In this document: positions 51,949 to 63,875 of the stretch, one piece after another
Layout: every line of letters begins with the position of its first letter
How positions within the stretch are numbered: position 1 is the first letter of the stretch
Assembly: GCA_017506865.1 (NCBI GenBank)
Contig: JAFCMP010000031.1
Location: 124,001-188,000 of the forward strand
Origin: Tribonema minus
Taxonomy: Eukaryota; Sar; Xanthophyceae; Tribonematales; Tribonemataceae
DNA length: 64,000 nt
Direction: 5' to 3'
Notes under the pieces: model-generated
Told to the model about the DNA's origin: nothing
Seen by the model: the letters and a program-made list of their open reading frames with translations, nothing else
Databases searched by the model: none
Translations under genes and position numbers: made by a program

Positions 51949-52476
51949 ATGGGCCCACTCCAGAGCAAGCCGCCGCTGTACTGCTCGGACTGCGGCCAGC
52001 AGCTCAAACAGGGCACCAAGGAGACTTTCATGGGGGATGGCAAGGTCTACGGCAGCGTATTCGTGTACTTCACGAAAGCGACACAACCTTGTGAGGTTCT
52101 GAAGCCTCCTCGGCTGGAGCGTTAATTCAACACTGTTTCGAAGCCGCGTTCGTCCAGTGACAGGGCCCCGAGGGCTGGAAACAGCGAGACGGCGGTGGCG
52201 GCCTTACCAACCATCACACTGCAAGGCATCAATATATGGGAGCACGTAAAGCTGAAGGAAGACGACGCTCTGCTCTGCATCGACTGCCTATATCAGCGTG
52301 CGTATGGCGCTGGCAGGCGTCCAGCGCCCCAGAGCCCCATGCGCACTGTCATGAATGAAATCGAGTCTTGCCTCGTGGAAAACTCAATCCTGGTGCCTCG
52401 AGCTGCTCTGAGGGAGTCAGCCCACCTCATCAGGGTGCCTGAGGTAAGGCAGTCGCTACTGCATTACAGTGTCTAA
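51949..52476 (+). CDS. Small Cys-rich ORF pair, possible spliced zinc-binding protein
   Basis: An ATG at 51949-51951 opens MGPLQSKPPLYCSDCGQQLK with a C-x2-C knuckle. A second open stretch to 52476 has ALLCIDCLYQRAYG, another C-x2-C. Together they could form one four-cysteine zinc site if an intron lies between about 52045 and 52200, but no donor and acceptor with matching phase stood out, so the gene model is unresolved. No family is recognised. A CAG/AGC-rich stretch lies just upstream of the ATG (51903-51940). Confidence 0.3.
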
Positions 52477-53897
52477 AAATGGGCAGTGAGGCACAATAGC
52501 GGCAACAGCAACAGTCACAGCAGCACCTGTTTGTCCAGAGTTGGGGACCTCGAGCTGAACGTTGGTGGTCCAGTCAAACCGTAGGCACGAGATGCGCACA
52601 AATCAATGAGTTTATTGTCAGTGCGTCCGCACGCAAAGTGGCTGTGTAGCATTGCTTTGATAGCATTGGTAGTAGATGTCTTTCTCACGCATATTGTGTA
52701 GGCAATCGTATTTGTTGACGGTTTTTAGGTAATTCAGGACGACTAGCTGCTTGCCACAATTCAGGCATCCATTTTTGCACATTGAAGCGACGATCTCCCG
52801 CTTGTCCTTCTAATTGAGTTATCGGCCCCATTGTGTATGATACCAGCAGGCGCAACACTGCATGTGGAGATCTGTTGCAACCTATTACAACAACCTGTGA
52901 GTTTGCCGTCTGGAGTTTCATGCAGCAGCCGCAAACTGCCATGAAAATGCACTGAGCACTCAATGCAATGCCATCCTGCTTGTGCAACCCTGCTGACGCA
53001 CACTGAACACTGCTGCGGCCACCTTTGCACCTGTGCCGCTGCGCATGTCACGGGACGGACAGTAAAGCGCTGAGCACACGCGCTGCGAAGCTGGGGTGGG
53101 AGACCCTTTGCAAAAAAACTGCTGCAGTGGCCAGCGATCGGCCAGCTCTGCAGATCTGCTGGCGACCTGATGCTCGGCAGGTAGTGACCGTACCCCTGTA
53201 TATGGCACAGCCCGAGACGGGGCGCAACGTGAGTTGCAAGCTCCAGGTGGCTTCGGTGGCTTGATCGGCGGTGCTTGCTGCTGGGCGCGTTTGCTTGTAC
53301 GCGTGCTCGTAGGGCGCATGTTGACATCGCTAAGCTTACCTGGCTGAGCGTTGTGGAGGTGGACGTGCGTATAGTCGGTGTTGCCCTTCCACTAGCGTAG
53401 ATGCGCACAAAGCTTCCATCATAATGTAGTCTACACTGCTGAGGCCATCCAGGAAAATCAAAATCCACTTTACTGGAAGCAGCAACTGACTGCTCATCTG
53501 GAATGCTGGAGTGTGTTTACTGTAGACTGCGGACGTGAAGTGGCAGCCTATGTTGCTCATCAATGTCGGACTTGACGTTCTTGCCATTACTGTGTTGCCG
53601 TTACTGCGTTGACGTTGTGGAGCCTGCGACAACCTCTGAACAAGAGACATGGCCTCTTTCTGTTTCAGGTTCTGTTTCAGACGGCTCCTGGCCTTGCGGG
53701 CTCTGTCGCTGAGTCGATGCTGCAGGTCACTGAGCATGGTGCGTGTGAGATTCAATCCCAGTTCACGATCGGTTCACCTTTCAAGTCCGAACTCGGAAAG
53801 ACAAAAACAAAACAGGGAGGCGCGCAGCAGGGGCAGCATGCCGACAGCGGTAGAGGCAGCAATGGCCGCTGCAACGGACAATGTGGAGAACTACCTC

Positions 53898-54146
53898 AAT
53901 GTGTGTGACATGCGCCGAACGGGGGTCCATGGACACAAGCTGGCGCAGTATAGGTGGCTTAATGGGGCAGGGGCGGCGCTGTGCGTGCAGCAGATCGGGT
54001 GAGCGACGAGCCACCCCATTAATGAAGCCACCCCAATAAGCCACATTGCCCCCCCCCCCCCCCCCCCCCCCGTCCTCCCATTAAGCCATGCATACTGCGC
54101 CAGTTGATGTCCATGGACCCCCATTCGCTGCATGTCACACACATTG
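53898..54146. mobile_element. Inverted repeat with protein-like arms
   Basis: Arms 53898-53968 and about 54070-54146 are inverted copies ('caatgtgtgtgacatgc', 'tccatggac', 'actgcgcca' elements). Read outward-in, both arms encode a similar peptide: CDMRRTGVHGHKLAQYRWLNG on plus from the left arm and CDMQRMGVHGHQLAQYAWLNG on minus from the right arm. The spacer holds a 22-bp C run. Confidence 0.75.
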
Positions 54147-54427
54147 AAGTTGCTGTGAAGGCAGCGAAGCTGCTGCGATGGCTACAGCAATGGTAGACTG
54201 GCACCAGGCGACGGCAACGCGTATGGGACCCCAATGGTGGTTTGAGATGATCGAGGAGTGCGAAGTTCTGCGACACGCGTACCGCCGTCCAGAGGGTGAG
54301 TCGAATGCTGAAGATATTCAGTTCCTGAGGTCGCATGTGCAAAGGCGTGCGCCCTTAAAACACGGCCGTACGCCACAGAGAGCCTGGACCAGCTGCTAAG
54401 CTCTGCAGATTATAGGGCGGATGTCAA

Positions 54428-54732
54428 AACCCGCCTGCGCACAAACAGCTGGTCTATCTGGGGGACCAGCAGCCGGATCGCTCGTCTAGAGGGAGGATGA
54501 GGTGGGCCATCACAACTGGGCCAAATAATCACCGTCCATACACCGAGCAATGGGCCTCCGTGTACAAGCCTCCCCATCTCCGCCTGTGACAGTTGTTGAT
54601 GTTGACACCTTCCTGTCCGCTTGCCCGATCTTAATGCTTGCCCAGTTGTGATCGCCCACCTCATTCTCCCTCTAGAGCGATCCGGCCGCTGGTCTCCCCA
54701 GATAATCCAGATGTGTGTGCGCAGGCGGGTTT
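54428..54732. mobile_element. Foldback hairpin with about 93-bp arms
   Basis: Arms 54428-54521 and 54640-54732 are inverted copies sharing 'aacccgcctgcgcaca', 'gaccagc(a/g)gccggatcg', 'ctctagagggag' and 'cacaactgggc' elements. No transposase frame inside. Confidence 0.85.
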
Positions 54733-55347
54733 CGCCATCCGGGCATGGACGGTTACTATTGATTCAGGGGATTCACTCGGGCCAGTAAGGTCGGCAGCGG
54801 GGAACGAGATCAGGCGGCCGTTGACTTTTCAGCTGGTCAGCGGGGTCAGCGGGGACAGCGAGGTCAGCGAGTGTACATGGACAGGCTTGCACAGAGGCTC
54901 TCTCAAAGGTGAAGAGCAAGCAAAGTGGGACGATATGTTGAATCCACCAGGGGTTGAATTGTGGTGGAGATGAGGTTGTTTGTGGAACAGGCGACATCTC
55001 TTGAAGTTTGCTTTTGCTGCCCCGGTGCTGTAGCTCTGCCAAGGACTTCGCAGCAGTTGCAGCAGGTGCTCATCTGCCGCTGCGGCACTCAGGAATGGCG
55101 CTTGCTCCGCTGCATGTGTTGTGCACAGGGCAAAATTTTGAAAACTTCAGGTCGAAACTTGAAGGTCGAACTTCAGCTGTTGAAGTCTGCCTCAGAGAAG
55201 TGAGGCACCAGGAGTGCAGCGCTGTCGCGCAGGCGGCTCAACGCAAGGTTGTCAGACTGCGGTGCCTCTCCAGCTCACCACAGTGGAGCGCGACAATACA
55301 AAGCAGACCGGAGGAACGCTATCAGCAGAGAAAGCTGTAGCAGCATC

Positions 55348-58254
55348 ATGGGCAGAAAGAAAGGCAAGCAAGCCGCTGGGCACAGGTCAAAGGGAGAAAA
55401 GAGGCGGTTGGAGTCGTGGCTCGGAGTGCATGAAAAGCCGGAGCCTGCAGTTAGGCGAGAGGCTCCAGCACCGCAACCCTCAGCACCTCCGAGGTGCGCA
55501 GTGTTTGCCTCGCTTCGGCATTTGCCCCTTGTTTCCTCTATCAAATGAACAGCACAAGTTACGCGCTGGTGCTGATGTGTTCAAGATCCGTTTGACTTTG
55601 CGCAAGCAGCATTGTCTGAGCACTTTTTCTGGAAGGCGACCGTACGTGTTGTCTCGGCGAAGGATGGTTGCCAGAGGTGGGGTGCTACATTCGTCTTTGT
55701 TGGTGGGACTTCAAGGACGTCCCCCCCCCCCCCCCCCCTCTCCCCTCAACACACGTAACCATCCACAACACGCACCTCTCTCCCCTCATCTGTCGCGCGC
55801 GGACACAGCACCAAACTGTACCGCACTACCGACAGCGCTGCTGCTGAGAACGCACGCGACCTGATGCGATGGTGATCAAGCAGCGCCCGCACCGCCTTCT
55901 TTTCGCGCGCCCGTCGACTGCCGCGCTTCTCCACGTGATGCGCGCAAGCGCCCCCCCCCCCTTCCCCCCTACCGCCCCTTCCCCCCTTGACCTCGCCACC
56001 GTCGCGCCGCCGCCGCCGCCGCTGCGCCCAGGCTGTACCGCTGCGGGCGCGGCCTGCTGACGAACCTGCTGCTGGAGCGCGTGCGGCTGGACGAGGCGGA
56101 GGCGGCGGCGGCGCTCGTGCCGCAGCAGCAGCGGCGCGAGGCGCGCAGCTTCGGCCCGGGGCGCGCGTGGCACATGGAGGGCGCGGCGGAGCGGCGGCGG
56201 CGGCGCGCGCTGGCGGGCGCGCTGCAGCGCGGCGGCGTGCCGAGTCTGGCGGCGCTGTGCGCGCACCAGATAGGGTGAGCGCCCGCGGCGGCGGCGGCGG
56301 AACTGTCTCTGTTGCTGGCGGGGTGATGCGCAGCGGGGCGCAGTGCGTTGGCCGATGCGTCGGAGGAAAGCGCGTTGCGCGATCCGCGCCGACGCCGCTG
56401 TTGCTCGTGTGTACCCCGTCTTTAGGGGACTAGTGATCGTCGGCACCGATGATGACTCTTTCAGCGGCTCTTGACAGCGCCACCACAGCTCTTGCACACG
56501 TGCGTCGTGTGTATCGTCACTGTGCAGCGCGGCGCTGCCCTCTGTACCACCGCTGAAGGCGCCGCAGGAGGCAGGACGACGATGTAAACTTCACCCCGCC
56601 CCAGCCCTGCACCCCATTTCTGATGTAGTTGTCTCTACCTGCGGATGCATGACGAGGTACCCTCACCCCCCCCTTTCCTTCATACCGCCACCACCGCTGC
56701 GTCGACATCGACCACTATGCACCAGCCCTGCGGCCCATCCTTGCTGTACTTTTCTCTACCTGTGATCTCGTGAGCGGAGGTACCCTCACCCCTCCCTCCC
56801 CTCCATCGCTCCGCAGTGTCGACATCGACCACTACGCGCGCGCGCCGCCGCACCACGCGGACCAGTTCCGCGACGTCTTCACGAGCCTGCCGCCAAGCGC
56901 GCTCGACGCCGTCTCGCGCGCCGCCTCCGCGCGCGCGCTCTGCGACGACGCCGCCGTCGCGCTGCTCGCACGGCCGCACGCGACAGTCTTGACGCTCGTG
57001 GGCTGCTGCGGCGACGAGGCGGTGACGCTGCTGGCGGCAGCGCGCACGGCGGCGGCGGCGGAGGCGGCGCCGGCGAGCTGGGAGGACGTGGCGGACGCGC
57101 CCGCGCCGGAGCTCAGCGGCTGCCCGTATCTTGAGGTATGTAGGTATGGTGGGCGTGCGCATCTGCGCTTCGGTCACCAGCTGCTGCTCCTCACTGCGGG
57201 GTTCCTGCAGCCATGCTGCTGCAACGGGTTTTGACTGGTGGTGTGATTGTACGTGTGGGCACAGCTGGGCAGCCGCCAGCAGTCTCAGGTTTGGGGGCTG
57301 TCAGGGGGGAGGTGTACACTTTCGTCCAGGCAGATGTTCATGACGCCCGTTTTTGTCAGTGGGCTCAAAGGAGGGGTGCCGGGCAGCGCCCGTGTCCAGA
57401 GGGCTGCTCCATGCGCAGCGGCCTATGCGGCTGCTCTGAGCAGTGAATGCCGATTGCAGCTCGGCTCAGCTCCATTCACCGCAGCAGGCCTGCCTCGGTG
57501 TGACTCCCACTCGAGCGCCACTCACAACCCTGCTGTGCCCCATGCGCTGGACCGCATCGCATCACACAAAACCAACCGCCAGGTCGCTCGCCACCCCCTC
57601 TCCCGTTGAATCCCCCCCCCGCCCCCCCCCCCGCCCCGCGTGCAGGAGCTCGACCTCAGCAGCGCAAAAGTCAGCGTGCGCTTCCTCGAGGCGCTCGCGC
57701 GCAGCCGCGCGCCGCGCCTGCGCCGGCTCGCCCTCAGCGGCTGCGCCGGCGTCGCCGCCGACGGCGGCGGCGGCGGCGCGGCCGCGGCCGCGCGCGCCAT
57801 GCGCGCCCTCGCCTCCTTCGGCGCGCTGCAGGAGCTGGACCTGTCGCGCTGCGCGTGGTGCGACGACCTCGCCGTGCGGCGCCTCGCGTGCCTGCTGGCG
57901 GCGCAGAAGGCGGCAGCGGCGGCGGCGGCAGCGGAGGCGACGGTGGCGGCGGCGGCGCCGCAGAAGCTGCCCCTGCCGCCACAGGGGTTGCAACGGCCAG
58001 GCGTCGGCGCCGCTGCTGCTGCTGACGTCGATGACGACGGTCCGAGCGCAGCGTGGCCGCGCGGCGGCGACGCGGCGGCTGCTGCCAGCGCGCCGCAACA
58101 AGCGGCGGCGCGCGGCGGCGGCGGCGGCGGCGGCGGCGCGCCGCGGACGGGGGGCTGGCCGCTAGAGCTGTACTGCGCGGACGCGGGGGTGACGCAGAAG
58201 GGCGCCGAGGCCGCGGCAGCGCTCGCCGACGGCGCGCTGCGCATCATCTGCTGA
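55348..58254 (+). CDS. Leucine-rich-repeat protein, 4 exons
   Basis: Exons: 55348-55493, 56032-56274, 56817-57135, 57646-58254; phases close, giving about 438 residues. The first exon starts MGRKKGKQAAGHRSKGEKRR, a basic tail; it is joined by phase and is the least certain part. Later exons hold Cys-containing leucine-rich repeats: CPYLEELDLSSAKVSVRFLE, RLRRLALSGCAG, and GALQELDLSRCAWCDDLAVR, the type found in AMN1 and F-box LRR proteins. No F-box is evident. A low-complexity Ala/Gly region precedes a final repeat-like LELYCADAGVTQKGAEAAA. A role in ubiquitin ligase substrate binding is possible but inferred only from the repeat class. The third exon is preceded by two partial upstream copies of its start. 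Confidence 0.7.
56570..56840. repeat. Three-copy acceptor-side duplication before LRR exon 3, about 117-bp period
   Basis: The exon start GTCGACATCGACCACTA at 56818 has a copy at 56701 and a more diverged one near 56576. Each is followed by related sequence ('ccagccctgc', 'tctctacctg', 'aggtaccctcacc'). The 56701 copy has lost the AG acceptor (gctgcg in place of ccgcag). Confidence 0.9.
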
Positions 58255-59749
58255 CGCGCCTCGTGCGCGATGTGCGGAAGAAGTTGTGCGCGCGGCGTCG
58301 ATTGCAGCGCGAGCGTAGAGAGCAGGGGCGCCGAGGGAGGCGGCGGCGGTGGCACTTGGGGCGCAGCGCGCTGCGGCAGCCCGCCGTCGGCGCAGCGCAC
58401 GCTGTGTGGCGTCGGCGGCACCGATGGTACTGTGCATATGACGTGCATGCCGCTCGTGCTTGCCCTGTGCATAGGGGCGCCAGCTCTGTAGCGAGCGGCG
58501 CCCCGTATATATGACCCTGTACAGATGTTTGAGAGCACAGGACGGGGCTGTAGGGTGCCGGTTTGCACGCCTAATGATAATATCCACTGATCACATGTGT
58601 ACAACAGCGTGTCTTCCCGTGCTTTGTTGCGTCTACTTGCGATGTCGTGCCTCCCGCGAAATCACGTGCCAGTTGCCAACATCCTCAGCACGGTCAAGTG
58701 GCAAAACGCAACCAGCGACACATGTTTCATCAGATAACACACCACAGCAGTTGCTTGCAGCACCGGTCCAAGAGTGATTATCATAGTGATCAGAAGAGAC
58801 ATGAACAACACATCTGCCTACATGCATCCCCATGAGGGGGGCCTGTGTCATATGACCTGCACAGCAGCAGTAGGCATTATAAGCAGATGTGGCCACCAGT
58901 AATCTTTGCTTCTTTGACATTTGCGGACTGAATGATAAGTGTCGACAGCTGACGCTGCGCGCTGTGTGTGGGCTTGCCCACACGTCAACATATGTAAATG
59001 CCCCCAAATGTGTCACAAAGTGCATATGCAAATCTGCTCTACAGATGGTTGGGAAGAAACCTGGCACAAGCGAGCTCGCTGCGGCGCTGCTGAAGCCTTC
59101 TGCCGCTGCGTACCCACTTCTCAAGAGGTGGCATCGCAAAGTCTTACATAGGACATCCGCAAGAGGAGTCCCCTTTGTGTGTGTAGCACACAGATGTGCA
59201 GCCTGATGAGCGTTGCAGTTTGCCCATTCGTCACGCGTACGCGACTCTCCCACGGATCATGCTGTTTGAAGTTGAAGTTGAAGCTGGCTCTGAGCGCTGC
59301 TGCAGCTCGTCGGTTGCGGTCGCCCACTTTCTCGTCGCACATGCACAAGGCTGTGCGCTCTCTGCGCCGCCAGCGCACGCGGTGTGCGCCGCAGCTGCCG
59401 CCGCACGGCTCTCCGAAGCCACACAACCGTGAGCAAGTTCAGCGCGTTCCGTGGAAAGCAGCGCTCCAACTGCGAGCCTCTCCTAGAACACACGCGGCGC
59501 TGCGCGTCTCGAGTACTGCCACATGCACCAGTGCTCCGCGCCACTGCTGCTGCCGCCGCTGCCGCTGGTGCCGCAGCCGCCCCGTGGCTTCCCAGTGCGA
59601 CACGATATGGGCGCTACCAAGTGCGCAGCGCTCCACGCTGGTGCCGCTGCCGCCGCCGCCGCCGCCGCCTGGCCCCCGGGCGCGACACAATACCGGCGCG
59701 TCTAGAGCGGGGAGGAGGGGCGGGGGGAGGGGGGGGGGGGGGGGGGGGC
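58255..59749. other. Intergenic between convergent genes
   Basis: This holds the 3' flanks of the LRR (+) and WW/ankyrin (-) genes. No further gene is recognised. A (TTGAAG)-type repeat lies at about 59263-59284. Confidence 0.6.
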
Positions 59750-61736
59750 TCAGAGGCGTTCCAGCTCGTGCATGGTGAGCCCCTCGTAGCATGTAAGCCC
59801 CTGCGCGTTGAGGAGCGCGTCGTCGGCGCCCTTGGAGCGCAGGTACGCCGCGAGCTCCGCATGGCCGTGCGCGTGGCAGAAGTGCAGCGCGGCGTTGCCG
59901 TCGCGGTTCTGCGCGTTGAGCGTCGCGCCGCGCCGCAGCAGCAGCTTGACGGCGCGCTTGTGCCCCTGGCGCGCCGCCAGCAGCAGCAGCGTGTTGCCGG
60001 CGGCGTCGCGCGCGTCGACGTCCGCGCCGTCGTCCAGCTCCATCTGCGGCGCGGCGGCGCGGCGGCGCGGCGGCGGCGGCGTCAGCAGCGGCGCGAGGTG
60101 CGTGTGCGGTCAGAACGGCACGGCGCGAGACAAGACAACAGAGGGTGCACAGCCAGCGGCGTGGAGCACGGCCTGGGCCAGCTCATGCGTGGCGCTGGCA
60201 GCAGCACTGGCGACAGCGCCTGCACGAGCGTGACGGGGTGCCTAGCAGAGGTCACATTCATGGGTCGAAGCAGGGACAGGCGTTCGCATCAGGTGTGCAA
60301 CGCGCCTGCATGGGGTCTAGACGCACATATGCATGGCACGGAGGCCGCGGCAGCGACTGCGACCTGGCCCGATTTCTCGCACGCCACTCGTCGGCTCTCT
60401 GCGAGCGCACGCCCTCAAGCGCACGTACACGCAAAGCCTTGCTGCGGCATGCGCGGCGGCACCGCCGCGCGCGCGACTCACCTCCAGCGCCTCAATGTTG
60501 CCGGTGGTGCACGCGACCTGCGCGCGCCGCACGACGGCGGCGCTCGCCTCGCTGCCGTCGTCGTCGCGGTGGCTCAGCAGCGTGAGGCTGCCGCCGGGCG
60601 ACGCCGGGCGCGCGGCGCCGCCGCCGCGCTGCGTGAGCGCCAGCGCGCGCGTCTCTACGGTCGTGTACGCCTGCGGCCCCAGCGCCGCGAGCGCGGGGAT
60701 GTCGAGGTCGTCCCTGTTGTCCATCGCCTGGGGGCGGGGGGGGGGGGGGGGGGGGGGCAGCAGCGCAGTGGTGTCAGCAAGGGTTGCGGAGGTGCGGCGC
60801 AGCACATGCATGGGCGCCATGCGTCTGCTGGATGCGTGCACGGAAGAGGAGCATGATGCTCTCAAGTGCCGGGTTTGGCGCAGAGTCTGGGTTGCGCTAA
60901 GCGCTATTTACCCCCGTGCCCACCGACCGACAGCACACCGCAAGGACGCTCGCGTGGGATGCCGGCAGTGCACTCGCTCCACAGAGCACTGGCAAGGCAT
61001 ACGTGGGCTTTGCGAAGCGGCTCAACAAAGCGACAACAGCAGAGGCGTGGAGCGCGTGCTCGTGCATGCGGGTGCTGCCGGTCGCGCAAGCGAGAGTTGC
61101 AGTCTGGATGGTTGGAAATGGTGCCGCGCGCGCGCGTTTGCTCGCGTCCCCCCCCAGATGCGAGCAGCCACGTCGCTTCGGCAGCACGCGCGCACCAAGA
61201 AGCGATCCCACGCAGATGCCGAGACAGTGACAACGGCACACACGGAGCGCAATGTGCGCCGCCGCTGCAGCCATTCAACAGCGACAACGACCCGACGCAC
61301 AAATCACCGCCCGTTCGCTCACCTCCTCCTTGGCCATGCGCCGCGTGGCCTCCGCCGCAACGCGCGCGTGCTCCGCGACGATGTCCGCGACGAACATGGT
61401 GCGCCCCGCGAGCGTCCACGCCGGCTCCGCGCGCGACGCCGCTGACACGTCGAAGCCGCCCGCGGAGCGCGGCACCGGCGCCGTGTCCGCCGCGCCTGCA
61501 TCGCGGCGCAGGCATGTCGCAGAATGTGAGCCTACGCTTGCGCGCAGTCTGCGGCGTCTACGCAGGGCGTTAGGGCGGCGCGCGTGTGCGCACACAGCTC
61601 GGGCAATAGTGCACGAGCACGGTCCGCGCGCCACGCAAGTTCAGCTCCTTTTGCTCGAACATTACTGATGCAAGCCGTCAAGCGCTGCCATCTCGACAGC
61701 GCCACTACAGCCGAGTCAGACGGGCGGCAATGACAT

Positions 61737-61782
<46 letters not shown>

Positions 61783-63875
61783 CTGCCCACAGAGCAAACC
61801 AACGACATCACCCACCTGCAGGGGGCCCCGCCAGATTCCCGCCCCTCACGCGCGCCAGAAACCCCTGCGCCAGCGCCTCCTTCCCGAGCCGGCGCCACCC
61901 GCGCCCGAGCGGCGCCGCCTCCAGGCCCGCCACCGCCGCCGCCAGCGGCAGCGCGGGGATGCCCGGCGGCCGCGCGCCCGTCGCCGCGCGCAGCCCCTCC
62001 GCCGCCGCCGCCGCGGCGCGCCGCCTCCGCCGCGCCTGCGCGCGCACGTCCGCGTGGTCGCGCGGCAGGAACCCCGGCGCGGCGGCGCGCGCGTCGCCCG
62101 CCTCGTCGTCGCTGTCCGAGTAGACCTCGTCGCCGCTGTCGAGCTCGCACTCCGCGGCGGCGGCGGCAGCGGCGGCGGCGGTGTCGTCTGCGGCGGCGGC
62201 GGCGGCGCGCGGCGTCAGCGGCGGCTCGTCCGCCTCCCCCGCCGGCCGGATGCGGCTGCGCGGTATGCCGAGGCGCCGCGCCAGCTGCTCCACGAGCGCG
62301 TCGCTGCTCGCAAGCTGCTCTGTCGCCGCCGCCACCAGCGCCGCCGCCGCTGCCTCCGCCGCCGCCGCCGCCGCTGCACCAGGGTCGTCGGCAGGGGCCA
62401 CCCCGTCACCACCGTTAAAGCTGTCAGCTGCTGCCGCCAGTGCCGGGTCGCCCAGCTGCAGGCTGCCGGCGGCGCCGACTGAGTCTTCCGGCTGTGCAAA
62501 TGCTATGCTCTCTGATGACGAGAGGCTGGCGCCCGACGCGGCGAGCGACGACGGGCGCAGCGACGCGGCAGCGGAGGCGTCGGCGGCGGCAGCGGCGGCG
62601 TCCCACGCCGGCGGCGGGTCCCACGAGAACGGCGCCGGCGCGCCCGGCGTCGTGCAGTGGAAGAAGAGCGATCCGCCGCTGTCGCGCCGCATCTCCCACT
62701 CGCCACGCGCATCCAGCACCTGGTACGCGCACACAGAGATGCATCGCAGCAGTGCCGCCGCCACACGTTCGGGCGTGAGTGCACGCTGAGGCAGGCGGGG
62801 GGCTCGGCGTGTGATGGGAGGAGGCGGTTTCTGGTGTGGCACAGCGCCTTGGCGTGAAGTCGCGACCAGCGCGAACGCTGCGGGCGAGCGGGGGCGTCAG
62901 CGCAAGCACGCACAGCGTCGCTCATACATACCCTGTGTCTTCCATGTGATGCTCGCCGCTGCGCGCTCCAGTGGCCTCGACGAGTCTGGAGACGCCGCTG
63001 TGGATGACAACGAAGTAGCGTGGGCTCGAGCGAATTGCCACAAGAGTGAGTCATGTGCGCACTGGCGCTCGCCGGGCACACTGAGACCGCGCCTGTCTTC
63101 TGGACATCTGCGTGGCACGCTGCGTGCACTTCTCGCGTGCCCGCACTCCCTTATGGAACTACTGCGATTCAATGCCTACAACTAGCCCGCGCAACAGCCG
63201 AGTCCACCCAGCTGGCCTGGTCCTGAATGCGAGATTGCGCCAGAGACCTCCTGCCTGTGCCGCGCCTGCCATGCCCCCAGGCTGCGCCGCCACGCCGCCG
63301 CACCAGCATGCACATCTTCGGTAAGCGGCGCAGCTGCTCCTGCGCAATGGCCTGTCGCAAGCTCGACGCAACTCTTGTTCCGTCATCGACAGCGTTCCTT
63401 GCAAGCCACGCGCTGAGCATCCGCGCACCTGCGACGCCTCCAGCCTGCGCCGCCACTTGGCGTCGCTGCGCCGTAGCTGCCCCGGCGGCGCCGCCGCGGC
63501 GATGCTGCGCGCCTCGCGCCGCCGCGCCTCCGCCGCCGCCGCCGCCTCCGCGTGCCAGCGCTGCGCCGCCAGCAGCGCGGCGCCTGCGTCGATGCGCGCC
63601 TGCGGCGGCAGACGCGAAACGAGGGGAGGTTTGCATGCGCTGTGGTGAGCGGCAGCGGGCTGACTGGACGAGCTTGTGTTGAGGCATGCGGCGTGCGGGT
63701 GGGGCGCTGCGCTGCGGCGCCGCCTCTGCCGCTGGCCGGCGCAGCGCGCTCACAGGGACCGAGCGCGTCAAGTGGGAAGCATCGAGTTTCATCGCGTCGT
63801 CGTACGCGCGGTGGAGACGCGGCAGCGGTGCAGCGACGGCCGCTGCGCGCTTCAGGCCGATGCCCGCACGGCCCC
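59750..63875 (-). CDS. WW-domain and ankyrin-repeat protein, 5' partial
   Basis: Exons (complement): 63754-63875 (upstream limit uncertain), 63429-63599, 61816-62719, 61323-61495, 60482-60727, 59750-60043 with TGA at 59750-59752. Phases close throughout. The order is: Ala/Arg-rich helical segment (ALLAAQRWHAEAAAAAEARR); a WW domain (GEWEMRRDSGGSLFFHC, then FSWDPPPAW); a long disordered Ala-rich, acidic region (ELDSGDEVYSDSDDEAGD); a conserved-looking MFVADIVAEHARVAAEATRR; then C-terminal ankyrin repeats (GADVDARDAAGNTLLLLAAR, GATLNAQNRDGNAALHF). WW domains bind Pro-rich peptides and ankyrins bind proteins, so it is probably a scaffold; substrate and location are unknown. The N-terminus is probably beyond the window or in an unplaced exon. 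Confidence 0.8.
61735..61782. repeat. (CA)n microsatellite in WW/ankyrin intron
   Basis: About 22 uninterrupted CA units, 30 bp beyond the donor at 61815 on the gene's 3' side. Confidence 0.95.

Larger units (their letters stand above)
52477..55347. other. Intergenic with two foldback structures
   Basis: No secure gene. The interval holds inverted repeats at 53898-54146 and 54428-54732. Frames at 53838-54002 (+) and 53990-54142 (-) look protein-like but are related to each other through the inverted repeat. Confidence 0.55.

Noticed and set aside
53336..53755. Minus-strand frame MNLTRTMLSDLQHRLSDRAR
   Set aside because: No motif, no matching splice sites, and the plus strand reads similarly; insufficient support.
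60317..62842. Several overlapping frames across the WW/ankyrin introns
   Set aside because: They run through poly(G) acceptors; exon limits are set by phase-consistent splice sites instead.
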